Under the pieces are notes generated by a model. That model ran no database searches and had not been told where the DNA came from. It was given only the letters and a program-made list of their open reading frames with translations. The position numbers and the translations under genes were made by a program. 49,389 nucleotides of DNA. Origin: a virus. The stretch is taken from positions 1 to 49,389 of the IMG/VR virus record IMGVR_UViG_3300021394_000002. The stretch is one strand, 5' to 3'. Below, in pieces: positions 7,048 to 15,952 of this stretch (position 1 is its first letter; each line of letters starts with the position of its first letter).

Positions 7048-7533
7048 GTGAAACTGACCCACTACCTATTGCTGGCCCTGCTGCTATTGGTGGGCTGGCA
7101 ACAATTTTTACTGGCACGGAAAGAAACCGCCTACATGGCCGCCGAGTATCAGCGGGCTACCGAGCTGGAGCGGCACAACATCGAGAGTCAGCAGCTCAAC
7201 GAGTTATTAGCGTCAGAGCGAGTGGCCAACCATCAGTTAGCACGGACGCTACAGGATGAGCAACAAGCCCGACTTGATACTGCCCGCGCCCTGGAAACCC
7301 AGGTGCTGCAGGCGCAACAAATGCGGGCTGAACTGGAGGGATTGAAACATGCCGACGCAGACAGCAAGGCATGGGCTGATCAGCCTGTTCCTGCTGGGGT
7401 TAACCGCTTGCTCCAGCACCGCTACCGCGCCCGCCAGGGTGGAGATCAAGACCGTCTACCGGGCGATACTGCCCCCGGACAGCTACCAGCAGCCAGTGCC
7501 GATCCCCGCCCCGCCGGTCTACCCAACGAATGA
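7048..7533 (+). CDS. i-spanin, Rz-like
   Basis: A 161-residue protein starting at GTG. Residues 4-22 form an N-terminal membrane anchor (THYLLLALLLLVGWQQFLLA); residues 25-105 are a periplasmic coiled coil; the tail is Pro/Ala-rich. This is the architecture of lambda Rz. An Rz1-type lipoprotein is encoded inside it in another frame. The pair spans the periplasm and fuses the inner and outer membranes in the last step of lysis of a Gram-negative host. Confidence 0.85.
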   Translation: MKLTHYLLLALLLLVGWQQFLLARKETAYMAAEYQRATELERHNIESQQLNELLASERVANHQLARTLQDEQQARLDTARALETQVLQAQQMRAELEGLKHADADSKAWADQPVPAGVNRLLQHRYRARQGGDQDRLPGDTAPGQLPAASADPRPAGLPNE

Positions 7534-7651
7534 ACAACTCATAGCCTATATCGATCAGTTATGGGGAATTACCGGGGTCTGTAATGGCCGATTAAAAGGG
7601 ATTGAGCGATGGAGCCAACAGTACAAAACCCCACCCTCAGAGCTGAAATAG
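7349..7651 (+). CDS. o-spanin, Rz1-like lipoprotein
   Basis: A 100-residue protein whose start lies inside the Rz-like gene in a different frame. The N-terminus has a lipoprotein signal with lipobox LTAC at residues 18-21 (Cys21 is the lipidated residue), followed by a Pro-rich segment (YQQPVPIPAPPVYP). This nested arrangement is characteristic of lambda Rz/Rz1. It would sit in the outer membrane and pair with the i-spanin. Confidence 0.87.
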   Translation: MPTQTARHGLISLFLLGLTACSSTATAPARVEIKTVYRAILPPDSYQQPVPIPAPPVYPTNEQLIAYIDQLWGITGVCNGRLKGIERWSQQYKTPPSELK

Positions 7652-7971
7652 AAGCCGGGGTTAGCCAGAGCCTGAGTCATTCTGTGTTGGTCAAGGCGAT
7701 GATATTTTTGCTGGTCAGCCTGCAGGGCATGATGATCTGGCAGGCCCAGCGCCAGATCAATAAGCAGGATGAGCTGGTTATGCTGGCGCAAAAAAACCAG
7801 ATTGAATCGGTGTCGATGGCCAAGGAGCTGGCCGGCACCCAACAACGCCTGACCGAAGCGGTTCAGCGGCTGGATGGGGCGGATACCGCCACCCTGCGCC
7901 GGCTGGAAGTGGTGGAGCAGGACGTTAAACAGCTGGATCGACGGGTCAGCAAGGTGGAGGTGTACCGATGA
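7609..7971 (+). CDS. Small membrane coiled-coil protein next to the spanins
   Basis: A 120-residue protein with one membrane helix (residues about 27-47, VLVKAMIFLLVSLQGMMIWQ) and a C-terminal coiled coil (LRRLEVVEQDVKQLDRRVSK). It overlaps the end of the Rz1-like gene by 43 bases and the next gene by 4. It may be an accessory lysis protein (for example an antiholin) because it lies in the lysis cassette; function not proven. Confidence 0.65.
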   Translation: MEPTVQNPTLRAEIEAGVSQSLSHSVLVKAMIFLLVSLQGMMIWQAQRQINKQDELVMLAQKNQIESVSMAKELAGTQQRLTEAVQRLDGADTATLRRLEVVEQDVKQLDRRVSKVEVYR

Positions 7972-8258
7972 ATTTGTTAGCCATACTGCAGAGCCAGCAA
8001 AACACCCTGGAAGACACGCTTAACGACCTGGCCGCCCGGGGCGCCGACGAGCTGGCGCTGGCGCAAGCCAAAACCAGCCTGACCGAAGCATTCAGCCATC
8101 TGGCTTATGCGGTGCGCCACATCGAGCCGCACTATCACGTCTATGAATGTGGCTGCGGTGAACGGTACAGCATCGAGCTGGACCCCTTTGATTGCCCCGC
8201 CTGCGAGGGACTGCAGGGGCCGGCCAAGGTGGTGTTGTGCCGCCATAAGAGCGCGTAA
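7968..8258 (+). CDS. Small zinc-ribbon-like protein
   Basis: A 96-residue protein. The first half is helical. The second half has a CGCGERYSIELDPFDCPACE motif, two Cys pairs that are likely to bind zinc. It is coupled to the previous gene by a 4-base ATGA overlap. Function unknown. Confidence 0.6.
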   Translation: MNLLAILQSQQNTLEDTLNDLAARGADELALAQAKTSLTEAFSHLAYAVRHIEPHYHVYECGCGERYSIELDPFDCPACEGLQGPAKVVLCRHKSA

Positions 8259-8260
8259 CC

Positions 8261-8419
8261 ATGAGTGGCCAGCAGCGGCTGGTGTTGTACGTCATGCAGA
8301 ACAACCGCATGAACCAGGCCCAGGCCATTGAATGGCTGAACACCCACTGCCCGTACTGGAAAGACGGCGAACCACCCCGGGTGCGCGTGGTGGAAATCGA
8401 CCCACCCGGCGACGACTGA
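8261..8419 (+). CDS. Small hypothetical protein (52 aa)
   Basis: A short frame that starts 3 nt after the previous stop and encodes a helical N-terminal half (LVLYVMQNNRMNQAQAIEWL) and a proline-rich end. It ends 5 nt before the palindrome module at 8425. Tight packing supports a real gene; function unknown. Confidence 0.5.
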   Translation: MSGQQRLVLYVMQNNRMNQAQAIEWLNTHCPYWKDGEPPRVRVVEIDPPGDD

Positions 8420-8424
8420 CCAGA

Positions 8425-8482
8425 GTGGGGCAGCCTGCCCCACTTATACGGAAAACCATATATGTGGGGCAGCCTGCCCCAC
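8425..8482. repeat. 58-bp module: two dispersed palindromes and linker (copies 3 and 4)
   Basis: Two perfect copies of the 19-bp palindrome (8425-8443 and 8464-8482) flank the 20-bp linker TTATACGGAAAACCATATAT, itself nearly self-complementary. The whole 58 bp recurs without a mismatch at 15953-16010. The second palindrome ends 15 nt before the next start codon. Confidence 0.95.
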
Positions 8483-8497
8483 CCCGACGAGAACCCC

Positions 8498-8623
8498 ATG
8501 AACGACGATAACCAGCCCTTTTATAGCTGCTGTTGCGGCTACCAGTTTCCCGAGGAACTGGGTAAATACGGCTGCCCGAATTGCGAGGGCGAGAACGACG
8601 CCGAGCTGGTCGAGCCAGCGTGA
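8498..8623 (+). CDS. Small zinc-ribbon protein (41 aa)
   Basis: A short frame with FYSCCCGYQFPEELGKYGCP followed by NCEG: two CxC/CxxC-type pairs spaced as in a zinc ribbon. It starts just after a dispersed palindrome and ends inside the stem-loop at 8622. Short size limits confidence. Confidence 0.5.
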   Translation: MNDDNQPFYSCCCGYQFPEELGKYGCPNCEGENDAELVEPA

Positions 8624-8660
8624 TTGGCTGGCCGCCTTTCCCGAGGGCGGCAATCCAATC
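8622..8660. other. Stem-loop near the predicted cos region
   Basis: Two stacked stems, GATTGG/CCAATC outside and GCCGCC/GGCGGC inside, separated by a 3/3 internal loop and capped by 9 bases. No T run follows, so it is a poor terminator. It lies between the lysis cassette and the terminase genes, where lambda has cos, and may be part of the packaging site. Confidence 0.45.
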
Positions 8661-8672
8661 ATCTTGCATAAG

Positions 8673-8690
8673 GTGGGGCAGCCTGCCCCA
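8673..8690. repeat. Dispersed palindrome, copy 5
   Basis: GTGGGGCAGCCTGCCCCA, with the last C of the usual 19 bp changed to G. It ends 11 nt before the next start codon. Confidence 0.85.
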
Positions 8691-8701
8691 GTCAAAACAC
8701 C

Positions 8702-8914
8702 ATGAATAAATACACCCCCGAATACACCCTGAGCGGGGCCATTGTCACCTGTCAGCTGGCGCTGGCGGTACTGGTGCTGCTGTTCGATTTTCAGACCGGC
8801 GCCATTTGTCTGGCTATTGGCTTGCTGGCCCTGGTTATTCACCTGCGGGCCAGCCCGTTTATCAAGGCCGAACTGGATCAAAGGAAGCCCGGCCGGCCTT
8901 ACAGGAATGAATAG
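8702..8914 (+). CDS. Small two-helix membrane protein
   Basis: A 70-residue protein with two adjoining membrane helices (residues 12-29 and 33-49; SGAIVTCQLALAVLVLLFDF, then AICLAIGLLALVIHL) and a basic C-terminus. It ends 2 nt before the small terminase gene. It could be a further lysis protein or a superinfection-exclusion protein; unproven. Confidence 0.58.
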   Translation: MNKYTPEYTLSGAIVTCQLALAVLVLLFDFQTGAICLAIGLLALVIHLRASPFIKAELDQRKPGRPYRNE

Positions 8915-8916
8915 TC

Positions 8917-9492
8917 ATGGCGACACAAAAAGAGCTGGCCGAGTGGATCGGCCTGACTGACCGCCAGGTACGCAATCTGCAGAGTCAGGGGTTTATCCAC
9001 AAGGCCCGGGGCGCCGGTGGTATCGACCTGCAGCGAGCGGTGAAGGAATACATCAATTACATCAAGTCCGGGCTGGAGCAGACCCCGGACTTTGACCCGG
9101 ACGAACCCAGCAGCGGCGGCGCCCGGGGCGAAGAAGCCAAACAGGACTTGCGGCGCAAGACCCTGAACGCCGATCTGATGGAAGAAAAGCTAAAGATCAT
9201 GCGCGGTGAATACGCCCCCATCGCGGTGCTGAGTGACGCATTGAATAAGGTGCTGGGCAGCGTATCGGCCCGACTGAACAGCCTGCCCATGCAGGCGAAA
9301 CTGGCCGACCCCAGCCTGAGCGGCCGTGCCATTGATACGTTAAAAACCACCATAGCCGAGTGTAAAAATGACTGCGCCCGCGCCTATCTTGATATACCCG
9401 ACTACTCAGACGGCTTTGAAGAACTCGATTCGAGTGACCCTGAGCCAGCTGGAGAGCAAACCGCCGATGACGGCGGTGGAATGGGCCGATGA
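8917..9492 (+). CDS. Terminase small subunit, Nu1-like
   Basis: A 191-residue protein. The N-terminal winged HTH (ATQKELAEWIGLTDRQVRNL) resembles lambda gpNu1, which binds cos and recruits the large subunit. The middle (RRKTLNADLMEEKLKIMRGE) and C-terminal helices fit the Nu1 family. It is directly followed, with overlap, by a gpA-type large subunit. Presence of a Nu1/gpA pair implies packaging from a cos site rather than by headful. Confidence 0.88.
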   Translation: MATQKELAEWIGLTDRQVRNLQSQGFIHKARGAGGIDLQRAVKEYINYIKSGLEQTPDFDPDEPSSGGARGEEAKQDLRRKTLNADLMEEKLKIMRGEYAPIAVLSDALNKVLGSVSARLNSLPMQAKLADPSLSGRAIDTLKTTIAECKNDCARAYLDIPDYSDGFEELDSSDPEPAGEQTADDGGGMGR

Positions 9493-11362
9493 ACATTTCT
9501 ACCTAAGCCCCGAATCATCCTATGTCGAGGGGCACTGGACCACCCAGCCGGTCCAGATAGGCCCGCTGAATGCGATGGGTCACGACGACATAACCGAGGT
9601 TTACTGGCAGAAGTCGGCCCGAGTCGGTTATACCAAGTGCCTGCTGGCGGCCACCCTTTACCTGGTCGAACACAAGCGGCGCAACGGCGGCATCTACCGC
9701 GAGGACGACAGCGCGATAGAAAAATTCGTGCAGGTGGAGCTGGACCCGGCGCTACGGGATTGCAAGGTGATCCACCCCATTTTTCCCGACCTGGGCAAAA
9801 AGAGCAGCAACAACAAGGCCAACCTGAAAAACTTCATTGGTGCCAGTTTGCGCTGCCTGGGTGGCCAGTCTGCCGGCAACTACCGGGGCGACTCCCTGGA
9901 TTTTGTTATCGGTGATGAAGCCGATGGTTTTGTCTGGAACGTACAGGGCAAGTCGTCGAAAGAGGGCGACCCGTTCAGCGTCATGTACAAGCGCACCAAC
10001 GGTTCGGCCTTTCCCAAACGGATCGTGGGTTCGACCCCGACCCGCCACGGCCAGAGCCATATCGAACGCCTGAGCAAGCGGGCCGAGCTGCACCTGCATT
10101 TCTTCCTGCCCTGCCCCCACTGCGGTGGCGAGCAGGATCTGGAATGGACCGACAAGGCGGCCGACTGGGGCATTAAATGGACCGACAGCGATCCGACTAC
10201 CGCCCACTACCAGTGCAAACACTGTGGCGACCATTTCCGTCATGAGGACTACCTGGATATGGCCCGCCAGGGCCGATGGGTGGACAAGGACGGCGGCGAC
10301 TGGACCCGTGACGGCATCCACTACTTCACCGAGGACAACCAGCCCCGGCCGGTGCCGCGCCGGGTCGCGTTTTATATCTGGGCGGCCTACTCCCCGACCG
10401 ACCCCTGGAACAATTTGGTCGAACGCTGGTACGACGCCAAGGATGACCCGCTGACCCGCCAGGGTTTTATCAATACCGATCTGGGCCGGGTGTACCGCGA
10501 CGACGTTTCCAAGCCACTGAACTGGCGGCTGTTGTACGAGGTGCGCGAGTCCTACCCGGCCGAGGTGCCGATGGCCGGCCTCTACCTGACCAGCTTCACC
10601 GATGTGCAGGCCGACCGGCTGGAAACGACGGTGGCCGCCTGGGGGCTGGATGAAGAAATGTTTGTGCTGAGTCACCATGCCTTTGTGGGCGACCCGCGCC
10701 AGGATGCGGTATGGGATGAACTGGAAAAGCTACTCAAGCGGCAATTCAAACATGAGTCCGGCATCCTGCTGGAGATCAGCCGCTCCGGCGTCGATCTGGG
10801 CGGTCACTTCACCGACGAAGCCTATGAATTCTGTAAGCGGTTTTTCAATCACTGGGTTATTCCGTGCAAGGGCGCGAGTGAGTACAACCAGCCGATTGCC
10901 CGTTACCAGAAAGTCGCCAGCGGCAAACACCGCAACCAGTACATTTGCCTGACCGGCACCGACACCGCCAAGGACACCCTGTATACCCGCTACCAGATCG
11001 ACCGGCACAACCCCAGCGCACCGAAGAAGGGGCTGATCCACCTGCCCCTGGCCGAGTGGTGCGATAAGGGCTGGTGCCAGCAGGCCACCAGCGAGATCAA
11101 GGTGTTCCAGAAAACCGGGCAGAAAACCATTACCCGGTACAAGAAGAAAAAGGACCACATGCCCAACGAGGCGCTGGATTGCCTGGTGGGCAACCTGGCG
11201 GTGCAGCGGGTCAGTCGCCAGTATTTTGGCCTCGATCTGGCCGAGCTGGCTACCAGCCTGCAGCGGCGCCAGATTAATGAAGCGGCGACCACAACAGCAG
11301 GCATCAAGAAACGCCCCGGCGGTAAACGCAAACGGGGCGGCACCATTACCGGAGGCGTCTGA
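9368..11362 (+). CDS. Terminase large subunit, lambda gpA family
   Basis: A 664-residue ATPase-nuclease that pumps DNA into the procapsid and cuts cos. Walker A is KSARVGYTK (residues 82-90), nearly identical to KSARVGYSK of lambda gpA. Walker B is FVIGDEAD (Asp183-Glu184); the coupling motif GSTPT follows. A Cys-pair element, CPHCGGEQ ... CKHC, lies near residues 250-285. The C-terminal half carries the nuclease domain (TSFTDVQADRLETTVAAWG) and the terminal NEALDCLVGNLAVQR. The start at 9368 overlaps Nu1 by 125 bases but puts 34 residues before TAVEWAD, as in lambda; ATG 9467 is a possible later start. Confidence 0.96.
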   Translation: MTAPAPILIYPTTQTALKNSIRVTLSQLESKPPMTAVEWADEHFYLSPESSYVEGHWTTQPVQIGPLNAMGHDDITEVYWQKSARVGYTKCLLAATLYLVEHKRRNGGIYREDDSAIEKFVQVELDPALRDCKVIHPIFPDLGKKSSNNKANLKNFIGASLRCLGGQSAGNYRGDSLDFVIGDEADGFVWNVQGKSSKEGDPFSVMYKRTNGSAFPKRIVGSTPTRHGQSHIERLSKRAELHLHFFLPCPHCGGEQDLEWTDKAADWGIKWTDSDPTTAHYQCKHCGDHFRHEDYLDMARQGRWVDKDGGDWTRDGIHYFTEDNQPRPVPRRVAFYIWAAYSPTDPWNNLVERWYDAKDDPLTRQGFINTDLGRVYRDDVSKPLNWRLLYEVRESYPAEVPMAGLYLTSFTDVQADRLETTVAAWGLDEEMFVLSHHAFVGDPRQDAVWDELEKLLKRQFKHESGILLEISRSGVDLGGHFTDEAYEFCKRFFNHWVIPCKGASEYNQPIARYQKVASGKHRNQYICLTGTDTAKDTLYTRYQIDRHNPSAPKKGLIHLPLAEWCDKGWCQQATSEIKVFQKTGQKTITRYKKKKDHMPNEALDCLVGNLAVQRVSRQYFGLDLAELATSLQRRQINEAATTTAGIKKRPGGKRKRGGTITGGV

Positions 11363-11580
11363 TGGCGACATACACAGAACAGGACTTGGCGGATATCCGC
11401 CTGGCCAAAAAGAGCCTGGCAGAAGGCCGCCGGGTGGGCGAGGCGATGCACCGCAACCGGCGCATTCGCTACAGCGAAGTATCGCTGACTGAATTGGACG
11501 CGCTGGAGCGATCCATTATGCGTGAGCTGCAGCCCAAGAAGGTGCGCTATTCACTGTTCCGAACCAACAAGGGCTATTAA
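11362..11580 (+). CDS. Head-tail connector, gpW-like
   Basis: A 72-residue protein: an N-terminal helix, a short beta hairpin (RRIRYSEVSLTELDALERSI) and a C-terminal helix, as in lambda gpW (68 residues). gpW stabilises DNA in the filled head and provides the site for gpFII. It lies between terminase and portal, exactly the lambda position, and shares its first base with the last base of the terminase gene. Confidence 0.88.
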   Translation: MATYTEQDLADIRLAKKSLAEGRRVGEAMHRNRRIRYSEVSLTELDALERSIMRELQPKKVRYSLFRTNKGY

Positions 11581-11583
11581 AAC

Positions 11584-13146
11584 ATGGCGAAAATCAGCAC
11601 CGTCGATAAGCCCCGGCTCAAGGTATCGGCCGGGGTAGACGTAAAAAAGGCGGTGACGGCCATGTTCGAGGGCGCCAGCACCGGTTATCGCATGGGCCAG
11701 AAGGGGCTGAAAGTCGGCACCATCAACGCCGACCTGCCCGGCGCCCTGCAGAAACTCAGGAAACGCGCCATCAACATGGTGCGCAACAACCCCTACGGCA
11801 CCACGGCGGTTGAATCCTATGTGGCCAACATGGTTGGCAATGGCATGGTGGCCAAGTGGAGCAACACCCGGTTACAACAGCTGTGGGACACCTGGGTTAA
11901 CCACTGTGATGCCGATGGCATCGACAACTTCTATGCCTTGCAGGCGCTGGCAACGCGCACCCAGTACATGATGGGGGAAGCCCTGACCCGCCGCCGCATT
12001 CGCCGCGACCCGCAACAGCCTGAACTGGTGCCGCTGCGGCTGCAGCTGTTCCACCCCGATCAGCTGGACGAAAACCACAACCAGCCGAATGACCGCATCT
12101 ATCAGGGCATCCAGATGAACCGGGTGGGAGAACGCACCCACTATCACCTGTGGCCGAGCCTGGCCAACGAGCAGGCGGTATTTGCCCGCCGCCGGGTGCG
12201 GGTGCCGGCCCACGATATGATCCATTTGTACCGCCGGCTCGAACCGGGCCAGCTGCGCGGTATGCCCGAGTTAACGCCACTGCTGGCGCGGCTGTACGAG
12301 ATAGACGAGCTGCAGGATGCCACCCTGGTGAAAGCCAAGACCGCCGCCCTGTTCGCCTGGATCGTGAAGCGCAACAGCAAGCAGCAGGAACTGCCCCAGG
12401 AACATAACACCCTGGGCGCCGCTACCGGCGAGGAAACCGAGGATGGCGTGGCCATTACCGAAGTTCGCCCCGGCGGTGTCCATTACCTGGAAGACGATGA
12501 AGAAGTGCAGTTTTCCGAGCCGTCCGGCATCGGGGAATACTATGTGCCCTATCTGAAATCGGAGCTGCGAGCCAGCGCCAAGGCCGCCGGCCTGACCTAT
12601 GAAATGCTGAGCGGCGACCTGGAAGGCGTGAACTACAACAGCCTGCGGGCCAGCATGATCGAGTTTCGCCGCCGGATTGAAATGCTGCAGCGTCACCTGC
12701 TGATTGCCCGCTGGTGCCATCAGGTTGCCCGCTGGTTTATCGAAACGGCAGTCATGGCCGGCATGATTGATCTGCCCGGCTACTGGCAGCACCCCGACAA
12801 ATACCTACCCATCTGGCGCACCCCGAAATGGGAATGGGTCGATCCGTTGAAAGACATTACCGCCGACATTCTGGAGGTTCGCGCCGGCTTCATGACCCGC
12901 GAGGACAAGATAGCCGAGCGTCAGGGCGAGCTGAAAGAGGTGGACCGCCAGCTGGCGAAAGAGCAGGCCAGCGATCTGGTGCTGGATACCAACCCCAGCC
13001 GCACCGACAAGGCCGGCGGCCTGCAGGAAATCATGCAACTGGCCGAGCAGGTGAACAAGGCCAGCGGCAACCAGGACGACCCGGACGACGAACCCAACCG
13101 CCAGCAAGACGAATCCAGCCAACCCGACACCCGAGGTGACGAATGA
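11584..13146 (+). CDS. Portal protein, lambda gpB family
   Basis: A 520-residue protein with the family signature KLRKRAINMVRNNPYGTTAV near residue 58, followed by ESYVANMVGNGMVAKW, and later SGDLEGVNYNSLRASMIEFR, which are typical of lambda-type portals. It forms the dodecameric ring through which DNA enters and leaves. The C-terminus is acidic and disordered. It overlaps the protease gene by 4 bases (ATGA). Confidence 0.95.
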   Translation: MAKISTVDKPRLKVSAGVDVKKAVTAMFEGASTGYRMGQKGLKVGTINADLPGALQKLRKRAINMVRNNPYGTTAVESYVANMVGNGMVAKWSNTRLQQLWDTWVNHCDADGIDNFYALQALATRTQYMMGEALTRRRIRRDPQQPELVPLRLQLFHPDQLDENHNQPNDRIYQGIQMNRVGERTHYHLWPSLANEQAVFARRRVRVPAHDMIHLYRRLEPGQLRGMPELTPLLARLYEIDELQDATLVKAKTAALFAWIVKRNSKQQELPQEHNTLGAATGEETEDGVAITEVRPGGVHYLEDDEEVQFSEPSGIGEYYVPYLKSELRASAKAAGLTYEMLSGDLEGVNYNSLRASMIEFRRRIEMLQRHLLIARWCHQVARWFIETAVMAGMIDLPGYWQHPDKYLPIWRTPKWEWVDPLKDITADILEVRAGFMTREDKIAERQGELKEVDRQLAKEQASDLVLDTNPSRTDKAGGLQEIMQLAEQVNKASGNQDDPDDEPNRQQDESSQPDTRGDE

Positions 13147-14477
13147 ACTTAGCACAGAGATTTATGATGGCCTTTGGTGGGTCGCGCCTGCCACTGGGAT
13201 TTGGGGGCCGCGCCCCCGCCGGCCTGCCGCGAGGCATTAACGCCCGCATTGGTGCCCCGGCCGTACCGACCGTGGCCCAGGCCATTACCAACGCCATGCC
13301 CTTTACCGCCAGTCACCCGCTGCGGCTACAGGCCAGTGCCGATGGCAGCGAAGCCGAATTGCTGATTTTCGATGTGATCGGTGAAGACTACTGGACCGGC
13401 GGCGGCGTCACCGCCCAGGCCGTGGTCAGCACCCTCAATGCCCTGGCCGGCGTGGATCTGAAAATCCGTATCAACAGTGTCGGCGGCGATGTGATGGACG
13501 GCACCGCCATCATCAACACCCTGACCGCTTACAAGGGAAAAACCACCGCCAGCATCGAGGGCTGGGCCTGTTCAATGGCCACCGGTATTGCCTGCGCCTG
13601 TGACCATGTGACCGCCGCCAGCAACGTGATGTGGATGATTCACCGCGCCAGCACCGTGGTGTGGGGCATGGCCCAGGACTTGCGCGACACCGCCGATATG
13701 ATGGACAAGGTGGATAACGCCATTGTGGCTATCTACGCCAGCAAGACCGGCAAGAGCGCCGACGAGATTAACGGCCTGCTGAACGAGAAACGCGATACCT
13801 GGTTGTCGGCCGACGAAGCGAAAGAGTGGGGCTTTATCGACGAAGTGACCCCCGCCGGCCGCTTCACCGCCTGCCTGGATGAAAACAGCATCAAGGCGCT
13901 GACCGCCGGCGAAGGCGCCCAGCTGCTGCTGACCGCCACCCTGCCCACCCCATTGGTGGCCGTTCTGGGTGACAAGGAGCCGGCCGGCGTGGTGCGCGTC
14001 GATGGCGATACCGTGGCGATGAATAACGAGGCCGACGCCCCGGCTGCAGACACCCCCACCGAGCCGCCCGCCGCCGAGCTGCCAGAGGGCACCGAACTGG
14101 ACCCGCCCGCTGGCGGCAATGGGGATGGTGCGGCCAGCGCCGCCGCCGACGCCGCCGACACCAGCGGCGCCACTGAACCCGAAGAAGAGGGTGATGTAGC
14201 CGGGCAGGGCGCTACCGCCAGCGTCGATCCGGTACTGGCCGAGCGCGAACGCGCCCGTATTATTCGTGCCGCCGCCAGCACCGCCGGCCTGCCGAAACTG
14301 GCCGACCGGCTGATAGAACAAGGCATTAGTGCCGAAGATGCCCAGCAGCAAATACTGGCCATTAAAGAGTCCCTGGACGACCAGGACGATCTGGAAAACA
14401 CCCACCCATCCGGTCCCCAGGGTAAGGTAACTGACTGGTCAGCTGCCTATTCCCGCGCCGGGGCAAAACTCAAGTAA
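13143..14477 (+). CDS. ClpP/S49-type prohead protease with scaffold-like tail
   Basis: A 444-residue protein. Residues about 60-240 form a ClpP-like fold: INSVGGDVMDGTAIINTL, then GWACSMATGIACACD with Ser144 as likely nucleophile, and MWMIHRAS with His167. Residues 300-360 are a low-complexity Ala/Asp/Glu/Pro linker. The helical C-terminus (ERARIIRAAASTAGLPKLAD) resembles a scaffold region. It corresponds to lambda gpC with the internal scaffold (Nu3) at its C-terminus: it helps the capsid assemble and then degrades the scaffold and itself. Confidence 0.92.
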   Translation: MNLAQRFMMAFGGSRLPLGFGGRAPAGLPRGINARIGAPAVPTVAQAITNAMPFTASHPLRLQASADGSEAELLIFDVIGEDYWTGGGVTAQAVVSTLNALAGVDLKIRINSVGGDVMDGTAIINTLTAYKGKTTASIEGWACSMATGIACACDHVTAASNVMWMIHRASTVVWGMAQDLRDTADMMDKVDNAIVAIYASKTGKSADEINGLLNEKRDTWLSADEAKEWGFIDEVTPAGRFTACLDENSIKALTAGEGAQLLLTATLPTPLVAVLGDKEPAGVVRVDGDTVAMNNEADAPAADTPTEPPAAELPEGTELDPPAGGNGDGAASAAADAADTSGATEPEEEGDVAGQGATASVDPVLAERERARIIRAAASTAGLPKLADRLIEQGISAEDAQQQILAIKESLDDQDDLENTHPSGPQGKVTDWSAAYSRAGAKLK

Positions 14478-14495
14478 CGACGAGGAAAACACACC

Positions 14496-14873
14496 ATGAG
14501 CAAGACCTTTACTGATAAGCAGCGCACCGGCGAACACCTGGTATCCGAGGTGGATATCAACCTGAGCCGCAAGACTATCACCCTGCTGACCGGCCAGGTG
14601 TACAAGCCCGGCTCTGTGCTGGGCAAAGTCACCGCCAGTGACAAATACACGCTGCACGATCCCGCCGGTGTCGATGGCACCGAAACCGCCGTGGGCGTCC
14701 TGTACGCCGAAGTGGACGCCACCGCCGCCGACGCCCCCGGCGTGATGCACTATCAGCTGGCGGTGATCAAGCCAACCAAGCTCAACTGGCTGGCCGGCGT
14801 GACCGAGGGAGAAAAAACCACCGCCCTGGCGGCGCTGGCGGTTAACCACATTGCCGAAGCCAAGATGATCTAA
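14496..14873 (+). CDS. Head decoration protein, gpD-like
   Basis: A 125-residue beta-rich protein located between protease and major capsid, as lambda gpD. The N-terminus contains VDINLSRKTITLLTGQVYKP and the fold should form trimers on the outside of the expanded capsid that stabilise it against DNA pressure. Lambda gpD has 110 residues. Confidence 0.88.
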   Translation: MSKTFTDKQRTGEHLVSEVDINLSRKTITLLTGQVYKPGSVLGKVTASDKYTLHDPAGVDGTETAVGVLYAEVDATAADAPGVMHYQLAVIKPTKLNWLAGVTEGEKTTALAALAVNHIAEAKMI

Positions 14874-14916
14874 TCGCCCCTGGCGAACCAACACCCTTAA
14901 TGCCCCGGAGGCAATT

Positions 14917-15945
14917 ATGATCCTGAACATTTTTGATAACGACGCCTTTTCCCTGGCGTCCATGAGTGAAGCCATCCGCAAGGTGGAATATGTGCCCCGC
15001 ACCCTGGGTAACATGAACCTGTTCACCCCCGAGCCGATCCGTACCCGCCAGGTGGGTATCGAGATGAAAGACAACGGCATCAATCTGATCCCCTTGTCCC
15101 GTGCCGGCGAGCCGCTGCATGAAAAGACCTTTGGCAAAGCCAAGATCGTGACCTTTGACACCTACCGTGTCGCTGAGTCCACCACCATTCGTGCCGACGA
15201 GCTGGCATTCCTGCGCCAGTTTGGCACCGACGATCAGATGATTGCGGCGGCTCAGGAAGAAATCGCGGCCCGCCAGGTTGGCCCCGGCGGTCTGATTGAC
15301 GATATCGACCTGACCCTGGAGCACATGCGATTGGGCTGCCTGATGGGCCAGCTGATCGACCATGACGGCTCTGTGGTCGAAGATTTTTACAACGCATTCG
15401 GTATTGCCCTGCCGGCGGAAATCATGCTGGATCTGGCCAACACCGCCGAGGGCAATCTGCGCATGAAGATCGAGCAGAACATCATCCGCCCGATGCGCCG
15501 CAACGCCAAGGGTGCCCGATTCAGCCAGGTGCTGGCATTCTGTGGTGATGAAGCCTGGGACAAGCTGATGGCCAACCCCGAGGTGCGTCAGAGCTACGTG
15601 GTGCAACAGGCCGGCGAAGCCCTGCGAGCACCCACCCTGGATAGCACCCTGCAGTTTGCCGGTGTGACCTGGACCAACTATGTGGGCACCGACGACAACA
15701 CCACGGTGGCGCTGGAAGCTGACGAGATCCGTTTCTTCCCGGGCGGTGCCGGCAACACGGTATTCCGTCACGTCATGAGTCCGGGTGAAACTTTTGCCGA
15801 CCTGGGCAGCCGTGGCCAACCGCTGTACTCCCGCATGATCATCGACCGCGACCGCGACAGCTGGGTAAAACCGGAGGTGTTGACCTACCCGACCTTCCTG
15901 AACACCCGCCCGGAAATGATGCGCCGGGGCCGTTCCGGGGCTTAA
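14917..15945 (+). CDS. Major capsid protein, gpE family
   Basis: A 342-residue protein (lambda gpE: 341). Recognisable features are KVEYVPRTLGNMNLFTPEPI near residue 23, VAESTTIRADELAFLRQFGT near residue 85 and the C-terminal YPTFLNTRPEMMRRGRSG. It has the HK97 fold and builds the icosahedral shell. The ribosome site CCCGGAGGCAATT is strong, as expected for a highly expressed protein. Confidence 0.96.
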   Translation: MILNIFDNDAFSLASMSEAIRKVEYVPRTLGNMNLFTPEPIRTRQVGIEMKDNGINLIPLSRAGEPLHEKTFGKAKIVTFDTYRVAESTTIRADELAFLRQFGTDDQMIAAAQEEIAARQVGPGGLIDDIDLTLEHMRLGCLMGQLIDHDGSVVEDFYNAFGIALPAEIMLDLANTAEGNLRMKIEQNIIRPMRRNAKGARFSQVLAFCGDEAWDKLMANPEVRQSYVVQQAGEALRAPTLDSTLQFAGVTWTNYVGTDDNTTVALEADEIRFFPGGAGNTVFRHVMSPGETFADLGSRGQPLYSRMIIDRDRDSWVKPEVLTYPTFLNTRPEMMRRGRSGA

Positions 15946-15952
15946 TCGGTGA

